Assembly: GCF_003852515.1 (NCBI RefSeq)
Contig: NZ_QAJK01000001.1
Span: 1-64,000, forward strand
Length of the DNA stretch: 64,000 nt
Direction of reading: 5' to 3'
DNA from: Variovorax sp. KBW07
GTDB taxonomy: Bacteria; Pseudomonadota; Gammaproteobacteria; Burkholderiales; Burkholderiaceae_C
A program made the translations under genes and the position numbers. Under the pieces are notes generated by a model, which worked only from the letters and a program-made list of their open reading frames with translations, made no database searches and was not told where the DNA came from. This document shows positions 42,478-50,428 of this stretch, in pieces; positions within the stretch are counted from its first letter, which is position 1, and each line of letters starts with the position of its first letter.

Positions 42478-44235
42478 ATGAGCGCCTCATTCACGCCGAC
42501 GCCCACCGACCCCGTCTTTGCCGCGCGCATGGCCGCGCTGCACCGCAACTTTCCGTTCTCGCTGCTGGGCGTGCTGTTCACGGTGGGGCTGGTGATCGCG
42601 GCGCTGTTCGGCGCGGTGTCGCACGCGCAACTGGCGGCGTGGGCCGTGGCGAACACCGTGCTCACGGCCGCGCGGGCCTGGAACGTCTGGCGCTTCCGGC
42701 ACGCGATGCGCAGCGACGCCGCGCTGCGCCGCTGGCGGCTCGGTGCCATCGCCGGCGCGGTCGCGGGTGGGCTGCTGTGGGGCCTGCCGCTCGCGTACTG
42801 GATGCTGCAGGTGCCGCTGGCGCAGCAGATGTTCATCGTGGTGGCGATGCTCACCATGGGCACAGGCGCCATCTACGCCTACTGCATCGACCTGGGCCTG
42901 CTGTATGGCTTCCAGGTGCCGTACTTCTTGCCCGCGATGCTGGCCCTGGGCACGCTCGACGACGTGATGCTGCGCGTGATGTCGGTGGCCGGCGTGCTCT
43001 ACCTGTTCGTCACGCTGGCCTTCGCGCACCGCATGTACCGCACGCAGGTCGACTCGCTGCAACTGCGCTTCGAGAACCTCCACCTGCTCGACCGGTTGCG
43101 CCACGAGAAGGAAGCCGCCGAGCGCAGCGACCTGGCCAAGTCGCGCTTTCTTGCGGCGGCCAGCCACGACCTGCGCCAGCCGGTACATGCGCTGAGCCTG
43201 TTCGTGGGCGTGCTGCGCGGACAGGCGCTGCCGGCGACGAGCCGCCACCTGGTCGACAGCATCGGCCGGGCCGCCGCCGCGATGGGCATGCTGTTCGAGG
43301 GCCTGCTCAACATCTCGCGGCTCGATGCGGGCGTGGTCCGCGTGAGCCCCAAGCCCTTTGCGCTGGCCAGCCTGCTCGACCAGATACAGCTGGAGTTCGC
43401 GCCGCAGGCGGCCGCCAAGTCGCTGGTGCTGCGGCTGCGCACGCCCGATGCCACCGTGCGCTCCGACCCGGCCCTGCTCGACCGCGTGCTGCGCAACCTG
43501 GTGGAGAACGCCATCCGCTACACCGCGCGCGGCAGCGTGCTGATCGGGTGCCGCCGCGCGGGCCCCAACCTGCGCATCGAGGTGTGGGACACCGGGCCGG
43601 GCATTCCCGAGGCGGAGCACGAGCGGGTGTTCTGGGAGTTTCACCAGCTCGCCAACCCCGAGCGCGATCGCACCAAGGGCATGGGGCTGGGCCTGGCCAT
43701 CGTGCGCCGCACCGCGGGCCTGCTCGGCCATGCGCTCACGCTGCGTTCGCGGGTCGGCCATGGCACGGTGTTCGCCATCACCGTGCCGCTGGCGCACGAG
43801 GCACCCACCGCCGCGCCGCAGACGCGGCCGGCCGCGCTGCTGCCCGAGCCAGGCGGGCAGCTCATCCTGATGGTCGAGGACGATGCGGAGAGCCGCCATG
43901 GACTGCAGCTGCTGCTCGAGAGCTGGGGCCACCGCGTGGTGGCAGCCGAAAGCGGCGCGCAACTGCTGAAGGAAGTGACGCACCGGCCCGGCAAGCCCGC
44001 GCTGGTCATCAGCGACTACCGGCTGCGCGAAGGCGAGACCGGCGTCGACGTGATCGACCGCGTGCACGAGGAATACAACGACGACGGCATCCCGGCCTTG
44101 CTGGTCAGCGGCGACACCGATCCGCAGCGCCTGAGCGAGGTGGCCGCGCGCGGCTGGCAGATGCTGCACAAGCCGGTGGCGCCCGCGCAGCTGCGCGCGG
44201 CGATCAACCGCCTGCTGCTGGCGAGCGAGCGTTAG
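42478..44235 (+). CDS. Hybrid sensor histidine kinase with C-terminal receiver
   Basis: This 585-residue membrane kinase has six to seven hydrophobic segments in the first 180 residues with no large periplasmic loop, a HisKA domain with phosphoacceptor His230 in SHDLRQPVHAL, an HATPase domain (about 335-440; N-box LVENAIRYTARG and MGLGLAIVRR) and a receiver domain (about 462-580) with phosphoacceptor Asp513 in VISDYRLREG. It belongs to the group in which intramembrane sensing is likely. A NarL-type response regulator at 44.9 kb is the plausible output partner. The start is the ATG before MSASFTP. Confidence 0.92.
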   Translation: MSASFTPTPTDPVFAARMAALHRNFPFSLLGVLFTVGLVIAALFGAVSHAQLAAWAVANTVLTAARAWNVWRFRHAMRSDAALRRWRLGAIAGAVAGGLLWGLPLAYWMLQVPLAQQMFIVVAMLTMGTGAIYAYCIDLGLLYGFQVPYFLPAMLALGTLDDVMLRVMSVAGVLYLFVTLAFAHRMYRTQVDSLQLRFENLHLLDRLRHEKEAAERSDLAKSRFLAAASHDLRQPVHALSLFVGVLRGQALPATSRHLVDSIGRAAAAMGMLFEGLLNISRLDAGVVRVSPKPFALASLLDQIQLEFAPQAAAKSLVLRLRTPDATVRSDPALLDRVLRNLVENAIRYTARGSVLIGCRRAGPNLRIEVWDTGPGIPEAEHERVFWEFHQLANPERDRTKGMGLGLAIVRRTAGLLGHALTLRSRVGHGTVFAITVPLAHEAPTAAPQTRPAALLPEPGGQLILMVEDDAESRHGLQLLLESWGHRVVAAESGAQLLKEVTHRPGKPALVISDYRLREGETGVDVIDRVHEEYNDDGIPALLVSGDTDPQRLSEVAARGWQMLHKPVAPAQLRAAINRLLLASER

Positions 44236-44785
44236 CCGCAGCGCGGGCTTCGCGCCGCGCTGAAACGCGCAGTGGCGATGATGATGCCGCCGCCGAGGCG
44301 CCCCGCCGGCGCGGGCCTTGTGCGCCGGTGGATGCAGCGGGTGCGCGCACGCGTTCGCGCACCGCGCGCCCTTGCGTCGTCGTAGTCGTCGCAGCGGCCG
44401 GCTGCGCTGCCGGTGTCCGGTGCGCTTCGAACAATGCTTCCTTCTTCTTCAGGTAGTGCATGAGCACATGCGACACCATGTTGAGACCGAAGGTGCCGAA
44501 CGCCGCCGGAAAGATGTACAGCGCAATCGACAGCTCCGACGAGAACACCACATCGTCCGCCAGCGACGGCGTGGCCTGCGCCTCCAGGGCCAGCGCGCGC
44601 AGCATGAAAATGTCCACGCCCGCCAGCACGATCAGCAGCAGGCCAAAGGCAAGCACCGTCGCCTTGGAGAATTCGCGCCGGACGAACAGCGTGACGAAGA
44701 TGGCCGCGGGCAGCACCAGCGAGCAGAGCACCAGCACCCAGAAGCGCAGCTGCGTGAATATCGTTGCGTCCGAAAGCGTGTGCAT
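44204..44785 (-). CDS. Membrane protein of unknown function
   Basis: This 193-residue protein has about three to four hydrophobic segments in the first 120 residues (FWVLVLCSLVLPAAIFVTLF; VLAFGLLLIVLAGVDIFML; ALYIFPAAFGTFGLNMVSHVL) and a basic Ala/Arg/Pro-rich tail of about 70 residues. The last 32 bases overlap the 3' end of the convergent histidine kinase gene. I recognise no family. It sits between kinase and response regulator, so it could serve as an accessory of the two-component pair. Confidence 0.6.
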   Translation of the reverse strand: MHTLSDATIFTQLRFWVLVLCSLVLPAAIFVTLFVRREFSKATVLAFGLLLIVLAGVDIFMLRALALEAQATPSLADDVVFSSELSIALYIFPAAFGTFGLNMVSHVLMHYLKKKEALFEAHRTPAAQPAAATTTTTQGRAVRERVRAPAASTGAQGPRRRGASAAASSSPLRVSARREARAAANARSPAAGG

Positions 44786-44943
44786 GGGCTGATGAACCTT
44801 GGATGCCGAATTGAGCCACGGCCGGCGCCTTGCAATTTGTCCGGCAAGTGAACAACGGGTAAAGCCCGCCCTCGGAACCCGCAAGCAATGAAACAGCGGG
44901 CAACGTCCGCGCCCCTGTCATGCGCGCGTCACCTCCCCTTCGT

Positions 44944-45591
44944 TCAGCGCGGCTTGCCCAGCAACCCGGCGCGCCGCGCCACCATCGCGGCCTGTGTGCG
45001 GTTCGATACGCCGAGCGCGCCAAAGATCGCCGAGATGTGCGCCTTCACCGTCTTCTCGGTCGTGCTCAGGCGCTCGGCGATCTGCGCATTGCGCAAGCCT
45101 TCGCACAGCAGGTGCAGCACCTCGGTCTGGCGCGAAGTGAGCTCGCTCAAGCCGTCCACCGGCGTCGACAGCACCGGCATCGGCGACGCACCCTGCGGCG
45201 ACGGCTGCACCACGTTCTGCTCGCCGGCGATCACGCGGCGCAGCGCATGCAGCAGTTGCTGGCTGTCGGCCGACTTGTGGACGAAGCCCTGCGCGCCCGC
45301 TTCGAGCGCGGTCTCGATGTCGTGCGGATCTTCAGAGGCCGACAGCACCAGGATGCGCAGGCCGCCGCGGCGCCGCTGCAGCTGCTTCACCAGCGCGGCA
45401 CCGCCCAGGTCGGGCAGGTAGTAGTCGGTCATCACCGCATCGAGCCGCGGCAGCGTGGCCAGCGCATCGAGAGCTTCGCTGCCGCTGCTGGCGGTTTCGA
45501 TCCGCATCGAAGGCTCGGCCTCGCGCAGCGCAAGGAAAAGACCTTCGCGAAACATCGCGTGGTCGTCGATCAACAGAATCGTGGGGGACAT
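44944..45591 (-). CDS. NarL/FixJ-family response regulator
   Basis: This 215-residue regulator has an N-terminal receiver domain (about 3-120; acidic pair DD at 9-10, phosphoacceptor Asp56 in MTDYYLP, Lys106 in FVHKSA) and a C-terminal LuxR-type HTH (about 148-210; LTSRQTEVLHLLCEG). It is a probable transcription factor controlled by a sensor kinase, the best candidate being the hybrid kinase at 42.5 kb. It lies next to the TpsB gene on the same strand but after it, so an operonic link with TpsB is not excluded. Confidence 0.92.
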   Translation of the reverse strand: MSPTILLIDDHAMFREGLFLALREAEPSMRIETASSGSEALDALATLPRLDAVMTDYYLPDLGGAALVKQLQRRRGGLRILVLSASEDPHDIETALEAGAQGFVHKSADSQQLLHALRRVIAGEQNVVQPSPQGASPMPVLSTPVDGLSELTSRQTEVLHLLCEGLRNAQIAERLSTTEKTVKAHISAIFGALGVSNRTQAAMVARRAGLLGKPR

Positions 45592-45666
45592 GCGCCGATT
45601 CTGTCTCGAAAGACGGGGAAGTCGGAAAAGGAGGCGCAGGCATGAGCCTGGAGCCAGCCCGATGAC

Positions 45667-47409
45667 TCAGAAGCTCGCGTTGAGATTGAAGCCCAGCGTG
45701 GCCTTCGCCGTGCGGTAGCCCTCGGGCTTGCTGATCGGCGCGCCGACGAAGAAGTCGTAGCTCAGCTTGCTCCACTGGCCTCGAACGCCGACGACCGCGC
45801 CCGCCAGGCTGCGGCCGAGAAGATCGGCGGTCGAGCGGCCACCGACGTGGCCGTAGTCCATGCCCGCATACAGCTCGGCGCCGCTCTGGCCTGCACCCCA
45901 AGGTATGGCCCAGCCGATGTCGTTGCGCAGCAGCCAGCCACGCTCGCCCATCAGGCTCGTCTCGCCATCGAAGCCGCGCACCGTGTAGCGCCCGCCGATG
46001 GAAAAGCGGTCTTGCGGCGTGAGTGGTGTGCGATTCCATTGCGCCCGGATCAGGCCCGAGTAGCGCATCTTCTGCTCGCCCAGTTTGAACGGTGCATTGA
46101 GGCTGATGTCCGCCGTGTACAGCTTCAGGCGCGAGGTGCCCTCGCCGAACTCTTCTTCCGGCGCGGCGCGCGAGCCGAAGCCGCCCGTGCCGCGCTTGTA
46201 GGCCAGCGTGCCTTCGAGCGTCGCGTCGCCGATGAACTCCTTGTGGTTCAGGCTGAACTCCAGCCCACCGACCACGCGGTGCTGCACCTCGACTTCGGTG
46301 TCGTCCACAAAGTTGCGCGACTCGCGGCGCCAGCCCTTGACCGCCACCGTCGTCTTGCGCTGCTGGTCGCGATACAGCAGGCGCGAGAGCTTGATCTCGG
46401 CGTTGTTGCTCTTGCCCGCGTACACGTAGTCCTGGTTCAGGCCCGCCACGCTCTGGTGGTACTGGCTGTTGGAGGCAGTGAAGGCCAGCAGCCAGTAGCC
46501 GTACGGCAGCGAGTAGTGAACCGTCTGGCCCTCGGTGCCCTTGGCCGGGTCGCCGAAGACGTGGTTGTTGATGCTGTGGTTGGCGCTGACGTAGAACAGA
46601 TCGTTCAGGCCGAAGGGGTTGTCCAGCGACAGCGTGGCGCCCGATTGGTAGCGGCCCGTGGCCTCGGTGCCACTGTCGTCCAGGCTGAAGGTCAGGCGCC
46701 ACTTCTTGGATTGAACGTACTTGACGACGAGGTCGCTGTCGCCGGGCTTGGCGTCGGGGGCGGTCGAAGGTTCGATCTGGATGTCGGCTTCAGCGGTGGG
46801 GGTGCGCTTGAGGTTTTCCAGGCCTTGCTCGATGTCTCGCAGGTTCAGTAGATCGCCGGGGCGTGCGGGGATGGCTGTGGCCAGCAAGGCGGAGCTGCCA
46901 AGCAAGGTTGATGATGAGTCGGCGGTCGTGCGGATGGCTGCGATTCGGCCGGGGACGAGTGACAGGGTCAGGGTGCCGGTTGACAGGTCTTGGGGCGCGG
47001 CGAGGACGCGGGTCGTGACGTAGCCGCGGGCGATGGCAGCTTGCTGGGCGCGCGCCAGAACCACATTGACGCCGGCTGTGCCGAGGCAGCGGCCGATGGG
47101 GGAGTCGTTGCCATCTGGGCCTGACAGATCGGCGACGGTCCATTGGAAGGATTCGGATTGTTCGCCGACAAGGAGGATGCGGTCGATGCGAAAGCAGGGG
47201 GACTCGGACTCGGGGATGCGTTGGGTAGGAGCCGGGGGCGCAGTTTGTGGACGCTGATCAACTGCGCGCTCGTTCTGCTCGCGCAGGGCGCGTTCGCGTT
47301 CCTGCTGGCGCTGTTGCTCGACGAAAGGTTGCGGGGTCGTCGGCGTCTGCTGGGCGAGCGCCAACAAAGGACCGGCCGCTGCTGCGGCGACCAGCAGGTG
47401 ATATTTCAA
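45667..47409 (-). CDS. Two-partner secretion transporter TpsB (ShlB/FhaC/HecB family)
   Basis: This 580-residue outer membrane protein exports the TpsA exoprotein. It has a signal peptide, a Gln/Arg/Glu-rich N-terminal helix (about 30-60), a POTRA_2 domain (about 75-160), a further POTRA-like segment and a C-terminal beta-barrel (about 250-580). The tail YDFFVGAPISKPEGYRTA and the final aromatic residue (ASF) are family-typical. The only TpsA in the window is the giant at 50.4-59.4 kb, about 3 kb away; the usual B-A order is reversed, with other genes in between. Confidence 0.93.
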   Translation of the reverse strand: MKYHLLVAAAAAGPLLALAQQTPTTPQPFVEQQRQQERERALREQNERAVDQRPQTAPPAPTQRIPESESPCFRIDRILLVGEQSESFQWTVADLSGPDGNDSPIGRCLGTAGVNVVLARAQQAAIARGYVTTRVLAAPQDLSTGTLTLSLVPGRIAAIRTTADSSSTLLGSSALLATAIPARPGDLLNLRDIEQGLENLKRTPTAEADIQIEPSTAPDAKPGDSDLVVKYVQSKKWRLTFSLDDSGTEATGRYQSGATLSLDNPFGLNDLFYVSANHSINNHVFGDPAKGTEGQTVHYSLPYGYWLLAFTASNSQYHQSVAGLNQDYVYAGKSNNAEIKLSRLLYRDQQRKTTVAVKGWRRESRNFVDDTEVEVQHRVVGGLEFSLNHKEFIGDATLEGTLAYKRGTGGFGSRAAPEEEFGEGTSRLKLYTADISLNAPFKLGEQKMRYSGLIRAQWNRTPLTPQDRFSIGGRYTVRGFDGETSLMGERGWLLRNDIGWAIPWGAGQSGAELYAGMDYGHVGGRSTADLLGRSLAGAVVGVRGQWSKLSYDFFVGAPISKPEGYRTAKATLGFNLNASF

Positions 47410-47475
47410 ATGGAACTCCCTCTTTCTTATTTCTTATTTCTTGGCCCTTACCCGCATGGGTTCGGCCGCCTGCGT

Positions 47476-48066
47476 TCAGCGCGATGGTGCGGGGCAATCC
47501 AGAACGGCCTGCGTTGGAACAGGCACTGGCGCATCTCGGTCGGTTGCATCCATGACGTTCAAGCTGCAAGCTGGCTTGCTACCCCATACGAACTCGACGA
47601 TGTAGGCGTGTCCATCCCGTGGCGTGAACTTCGCGGTGACCGGACCGCAATTGCCGGTGCGATAGCCAGAGCCGGTGCCATCCGCCCAGGAGCCGTAGCC
47701 GCGTACCTGGATCGGCTCCCCGGACTTGGCCTCATGAACGAGATACGGCTCCGTCCTGCGGCCACGCTGCACCGCATTGGCTATCCAGGGGTACACGATG
47801 CCGCGACCTGCATCGGCCACATGCCCCAGGGAAGTGAAGCCCTGGCAGGCTTGCGCCGAGGTGCTGACGGAGAAGTGCGCTGGATAGCCCGATCCGGCGG
47901 AACGCAATATGAGCTTGGCAGTGCCGGGCTCGACATCGGGCAACTCGTTGTAGCCGTTGTTGGCACGGATGTCCGCCAGTGCAGCTTCGGGATTGATGTC
48001 ACGGTAGGCGCATGCCGAGAGCATCGCGACGGCAATGGCGGGAAAAAGAATCCCGGAGTGTTTCAT
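47476..48066 (-). CDS. Putative lipoprotein of unknown function
   Basis: This 196-residue protein has a lipoprotein signal (hydrophobic run, lipobox LSAC at about 16-19) and a Gly/Thr-rich mature part with several cysteines that could pair. I recognise no family. It precedes TpsB on the same strand and may belong to the same transcript, so a role in secretion or in the outer membrane is possible but unproven. Confidence 0.65.
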   Translation of the reverse strand: MKHSGILFPAIAVAMLSACAYRDINPEAALADIRANNGYNELPDVEPGTAKLILRSAGSGYPAHFSVSTSAQACQGFTSLGHVADAGRGIVYPWIANAVQRGRRTEPYLVHEAKSGEPIQVRGYGSWADGTGSGYRTGNCGPVTAKFTPRDGHAYIVEFVWGSKPACSLNVMDATDRDAPVPVPTQAVLDCPAPSR

Positions 48067-48106
48067 TCACGCAGTCATATTGAGTGGTGCAGCGCCTTGT
48101 TTGCGA

Positions 48107-48706
48107 TCAGCGCTTGAATTCGACCGCGCGGATCGCTGACGGTTTGCCCGAAAAGCCGCTCACCGAGCCATCGGCGCCAAAGAGGACATCCACCGGTTCA
48201 TCTTCCTGTGTCGTCCAGTAGCGCCATGCACTGGCATTCAGCTCTTTCGTGTCGTTGCGCGATGGATAGCTCAAAGACATCAGAACCTGAGGGCGTGTCA
48301 TGCCGACCACGACTTTGCCCGAGTAGACAGCCTTCTGCACCTCTGGGCTCCAGGTTGCGAGCGCCACCTTGGGGTCTGTGGAAACGACGATTTGACGAAT
48401 CCAGCGAAGTGCCCCTTCCTTGTTGCGCACTTCGTCATCACGCAACGAGATGTAGTCACCGCCAACAGTGCCGTAGGCGTAGCGGTCACGTTTCATGGTG
48501 TCGATCACCACGGGCTCGCCGACAGGAATGATGGGGCCGCCCAGCATGTTTGCGCTGGAGACCCAGCCATAGTCAGGACGAAGATTGCAGCAGGTGTAGC
48601 CAGTGATGGGTGGGGTGAGCTTGGTAGCGCAACCGGACATGAAAACACCAACAGCCAAGACGCCAACGGCGTTACGGCAAAGCGACGAGATATGTGACAG
48701 CTTCAT
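48107..48706 (-). CDS. Putative lipoprotein with a BamE/SmpA-like C-terminal part
   Basis: This 199-residue lipoprotein has a signal and lipobox MSGC (about 23-26) followed by a short linker. The C-terminal part (about 120-190: GKVVVGMTRPQVLMSLSYPS, then AWRYWTT, VDVLFGADGSVSGF) resembles the BamE/SmpA fold of outer-membrane assembly lipoproteins. The resemblance is by pattern only. It lies 40 bases upstream of the previous lipoprotein gene, in the same direction. Confidence 0.65.
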   Translation of the reverse strand: MKLSHISSLCRNAVGVLAVGVFMSGCATKLTPPITGYTCCNLRPDYGWVSSANMLGGPIIPVGEPVVIDTMKRDRYAYGTVGGDYISLRDDEVRNKEGALRWIRQIVVSTDPKVALATWSPEVQKAVYSGKVVVGMTRPQVLMSLSYPSRNDTKELNASAWRYWTTQEDEPVDVLFGADGSVSGFSGKPSAIRAVEFKR

Positions 48707-48725
48707 TTTTCTCTTCTAAAAATTA

Positions 48726-49238
48726 TTATTCGAAATTTTCTTTCAACAAACGAACCAAGTCTCCTCCTTTTCCGAAATGTTCAATGAACAACAATGAAAA
48801 TTCGTCTATAGCCTGCGCCAAGGCAGTTCCGTTAGAAATTCCTGTGCCTCTGGCATCAATGCCATGCTCGTCATCGGGATGTTCAATCGCAAATTGGAAT
48901 AATTCCGAGATAACAAACTCCTTTGAAGAATTTTCTTCAAACGGATATTCGAGACTTTGCAATTTTATTTTGTAGAGCTTGATTTCCTCCTGGATTTTTC
49001 TTACATCCTCGAGGGAAATCTTTCGACTTTGGCAAGATCGAACAATGTCAAGCCATTCGCCTGCCTCAGTGGTGAAACTTTTCTCCATTACCAGCAATTC
49101 AAGCGCAGACAACAAAAAGCAATGATATTGATTACATCTATTTTCGCCATTTAGTATTTTTAAATTTTTAGTACAACCAATGAACAAATCGCGACCGGCC
49201 GCGTCATTCTTCATAGTGTCATTCTCAAGGCTTGCCAT
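48726..49238 (-). CDS. AT-rich hypothetical gene (candidate orphan immunity protein)
   Basis: This 170-residue acidic, mostly helical, cytosolic-looking protein has no signal peptide. It is visibly AT-rich compared with the rest of the window, as expected for a recently acquired gene. It lies in the interval between TpsA and TpsB where immunity genes and toxin fragments accumulate. I recognise no family; immunity function is inferred from location and composition. Its start at 49238 overlaps the end of a decayed small ORF. Confidence 0.6.
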   Translation of the reverse strand: MASLENDTMKNDAAGRDLFIGCTKNLKILNGENRCNQYHCFLLSALELLVMEKSFTTEAGEWLDIVRSCQSRKISLEDVRKIQEEIKLYKIKLQSLEYPFEENSSKEFVISELFQFAIEHPDDEHGIDARGTGISNGTALAQAIDEFSLLFIEHFGKGGDLVRLLKENFE

Positions 49239-49365
49239 TTCGCCGTGCTGTTTGATCTAAATTATCCATGCGCCTGACACCTAATCCAGCGCTCGCACGC
49301 GACAACGAAGGAGTCAAGAAAATCATCAACGCCCATCCAAACATATGCACCCGATTGAGTTTCAC
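49225..49365 (-). pseudogene. Truncated signal-peptide-like ORF
   Basis: A 46-codon ORF starts with GTG overlapping the preceding stop (GTGA) and begins MKLNRVHMFGWALMIFLTPS, which looks like a signal peptide. It then ends within the start of the 170-residue gene. It is best read as the 5' end of a lost secreted-protein gene in the toxin/immunity interval; chance cannot be excluded. Confidence 0.35.
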
Positions 49366-49496
49366 CTACTTTTTCCATTGGAAGCCGGAGCCTTATCCCA
49401 GCGCGCCATGATCATCTGTGTGACCACTCGGCCACGACCACCTTCCTTCCACGTGTCATGGGTGGCCTGTTCGCCTGCCCTAACATCAAGCTGATT
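49362..49496 (-). pseudogene. C-terminal fragment of an unidentified gene
   Basis: The frame has 44 codons without a start and carries THDTWKEGGRGRVVTQMIMA, then a WDKAP turn and a stop. It overlaps the end of the 174-codon gene and looks like the tail of a protein joined here by recombination. The family is not recognised. Confidence 0.35.
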
Positions 49497-49980
49497 TCAT
49501 TTTTCGCAATTGCTCAGTAATCTCTGCCGCTTGAGGAAATTTCCCAGAACTCAAGTTCTGCTGAAACCATTTTTTCAATCTTTGGCAAACATCAATAAAT
49601 TCAAAATCCCTCATCCACTTGGGATCGGTCAGTAGCCAGCCATTGTTCTTCAAAATAAGGCAGCTAGTACTAATTCTCCGAGCATCAGGGTGGACTGCTT
49701 CGACCTGCACTTCAGCACTCCTCCAAGCACTCCAATAATCGTCTAGATAATATTGAAGGCCAATGTAAACAGACGGGGCCTTTACACCTTCGGGGAGAAA
49801 TATCAGATCTTCCTCCGGCCCCTCCCCAAATCTACCTCTAGATAAAATGTAGTTGAAGTCTTGAGATACGAAATTGGCTTCCCCGTCGACCTCTCTCTTC
49901 TCAAATCCCAATTTCGTTAAAAAGTTAAACTCCACCGCCGCATACGCGTGAGAATCAAAAATTAGCGTTTTGTCTGTCAT
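49486..49980 (-). CDS. AT-rich hypothetical gene (candidate orphan immunity protein)
   Basis: This 164-residue (from ATG 49980) cytosolic-looking alpha/beta protein has a hydrophobic/aromatic-rich first half (YAAVEFNFLTKLGFE, then FNYILSRGRF and VYIGLQYYLDDYW). This layout is often seen in single-domain immunity proteins of polymorphic toxin loci. It is AT-rich and lies downstream of TpsA behind a frameshifted remnant. I recognise no named family; the role is inferred from context. Confidence 0.6.
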   Translation of the reverse strand: MTDKTLIFDSHAYAAVEFNFLTKLGFEKREVDGEANFVSQDFNYILSRGRFGEGPEEDLIFLPEGVKAPSVYIGLQYYLDDYWSAWRSAEVQVEAVHPDARRISTSCLILKNNGWLLTDPKWMRDFEFIDVCQRLKKWFQQNLSSGKFPQAAEITEQLRKMKSA

Positions 49981-50019
49981 GGTTCTAAAACGACCGGCTA
50001 TGGCAAACACTGCGGGTGG

Positions 50020-50254
50020 TTAGACGACTGGCGCGTCCGCGTCATACGCGCGCATGAAGGGATACGGGTCTTCGTACTTCTTCAAGGGCCGGATCGGCAA
50101 CCACTCCCTCGGGATATGGCGTATCGATTTCAACCTCATACCCTGCTCGCCAGGCAATCTTGGCGTACATCGTCGCGTCGGGTTCTAGTCTTACCCTCTG
50201 CTCCCAATTAACACTGGGACGGAGGTTCCGCTTGAGTCCCGCGAGGGCGATCCG
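50020..50254 (-). pseudogene. Frameshifted C-terminal remnant of an unidentified protein
   Basis: Two frames join into one plausible protein tail. The first frame reads through RPSVNWEQRVRL and KIAWRAGYEVEIDTPY; the second continues as IPREWLPIRPLKKYEDPYPF and ends at a stop at 50020. The break near 50113-50117 is explained by loss of two bases in a TATAT-like run. There is no start codon, and the 5' part overlaps the end of the 70-codon ORF. It looks like a leftover of an earlier toxin or immunity cassette. Confidence 0.55.
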
Positions 50255-50420
50255 CGGCCTCTACATCTGTGAGCGAGACAATAATTTCTTTCCCATATTT
50301 CTCTTCAAGAAAAACCTTTGCCTCCTCACGATCGCAAGCAAAAAATGTCTCATGCACGCCGGGCTCGTTTGAATCCTTCTTCCACACAATCGCAACGTAC
50401 TCTTTAAGCTTCTTTTCCAT
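50208..50420 (-). CDS. Small ORF directly after TpsA, candidate cognate immunity gene
   Basis: A 70-codon ORF starts 8 bases after the TpsA stop and has a GAGGTGG ribosome binding site inside the end of TpsA, exactly where CdiI-type immunity genes lie. The first 60 residues (MEKKLKEYVAIVWKKD, FACDREEAKVFLEEKYG) look like a genuine small alpha/beta protein ending in DRPR. The last ten residues arise from the junction with the following remnant, so its natural stop seems to have been lost. The immunity role is inferred from position; at 70 residues it is short for this role. Confidence 0.55.
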   Translation of the reverse strand: MEKKLKEYVAIVWKKDSNEPGVHETFFACDREEAKVFLEEKYGKEIIVSLTDVEAADRPRGTQAEPPSQC

Positions 50421-50428
50421 TCACCACC

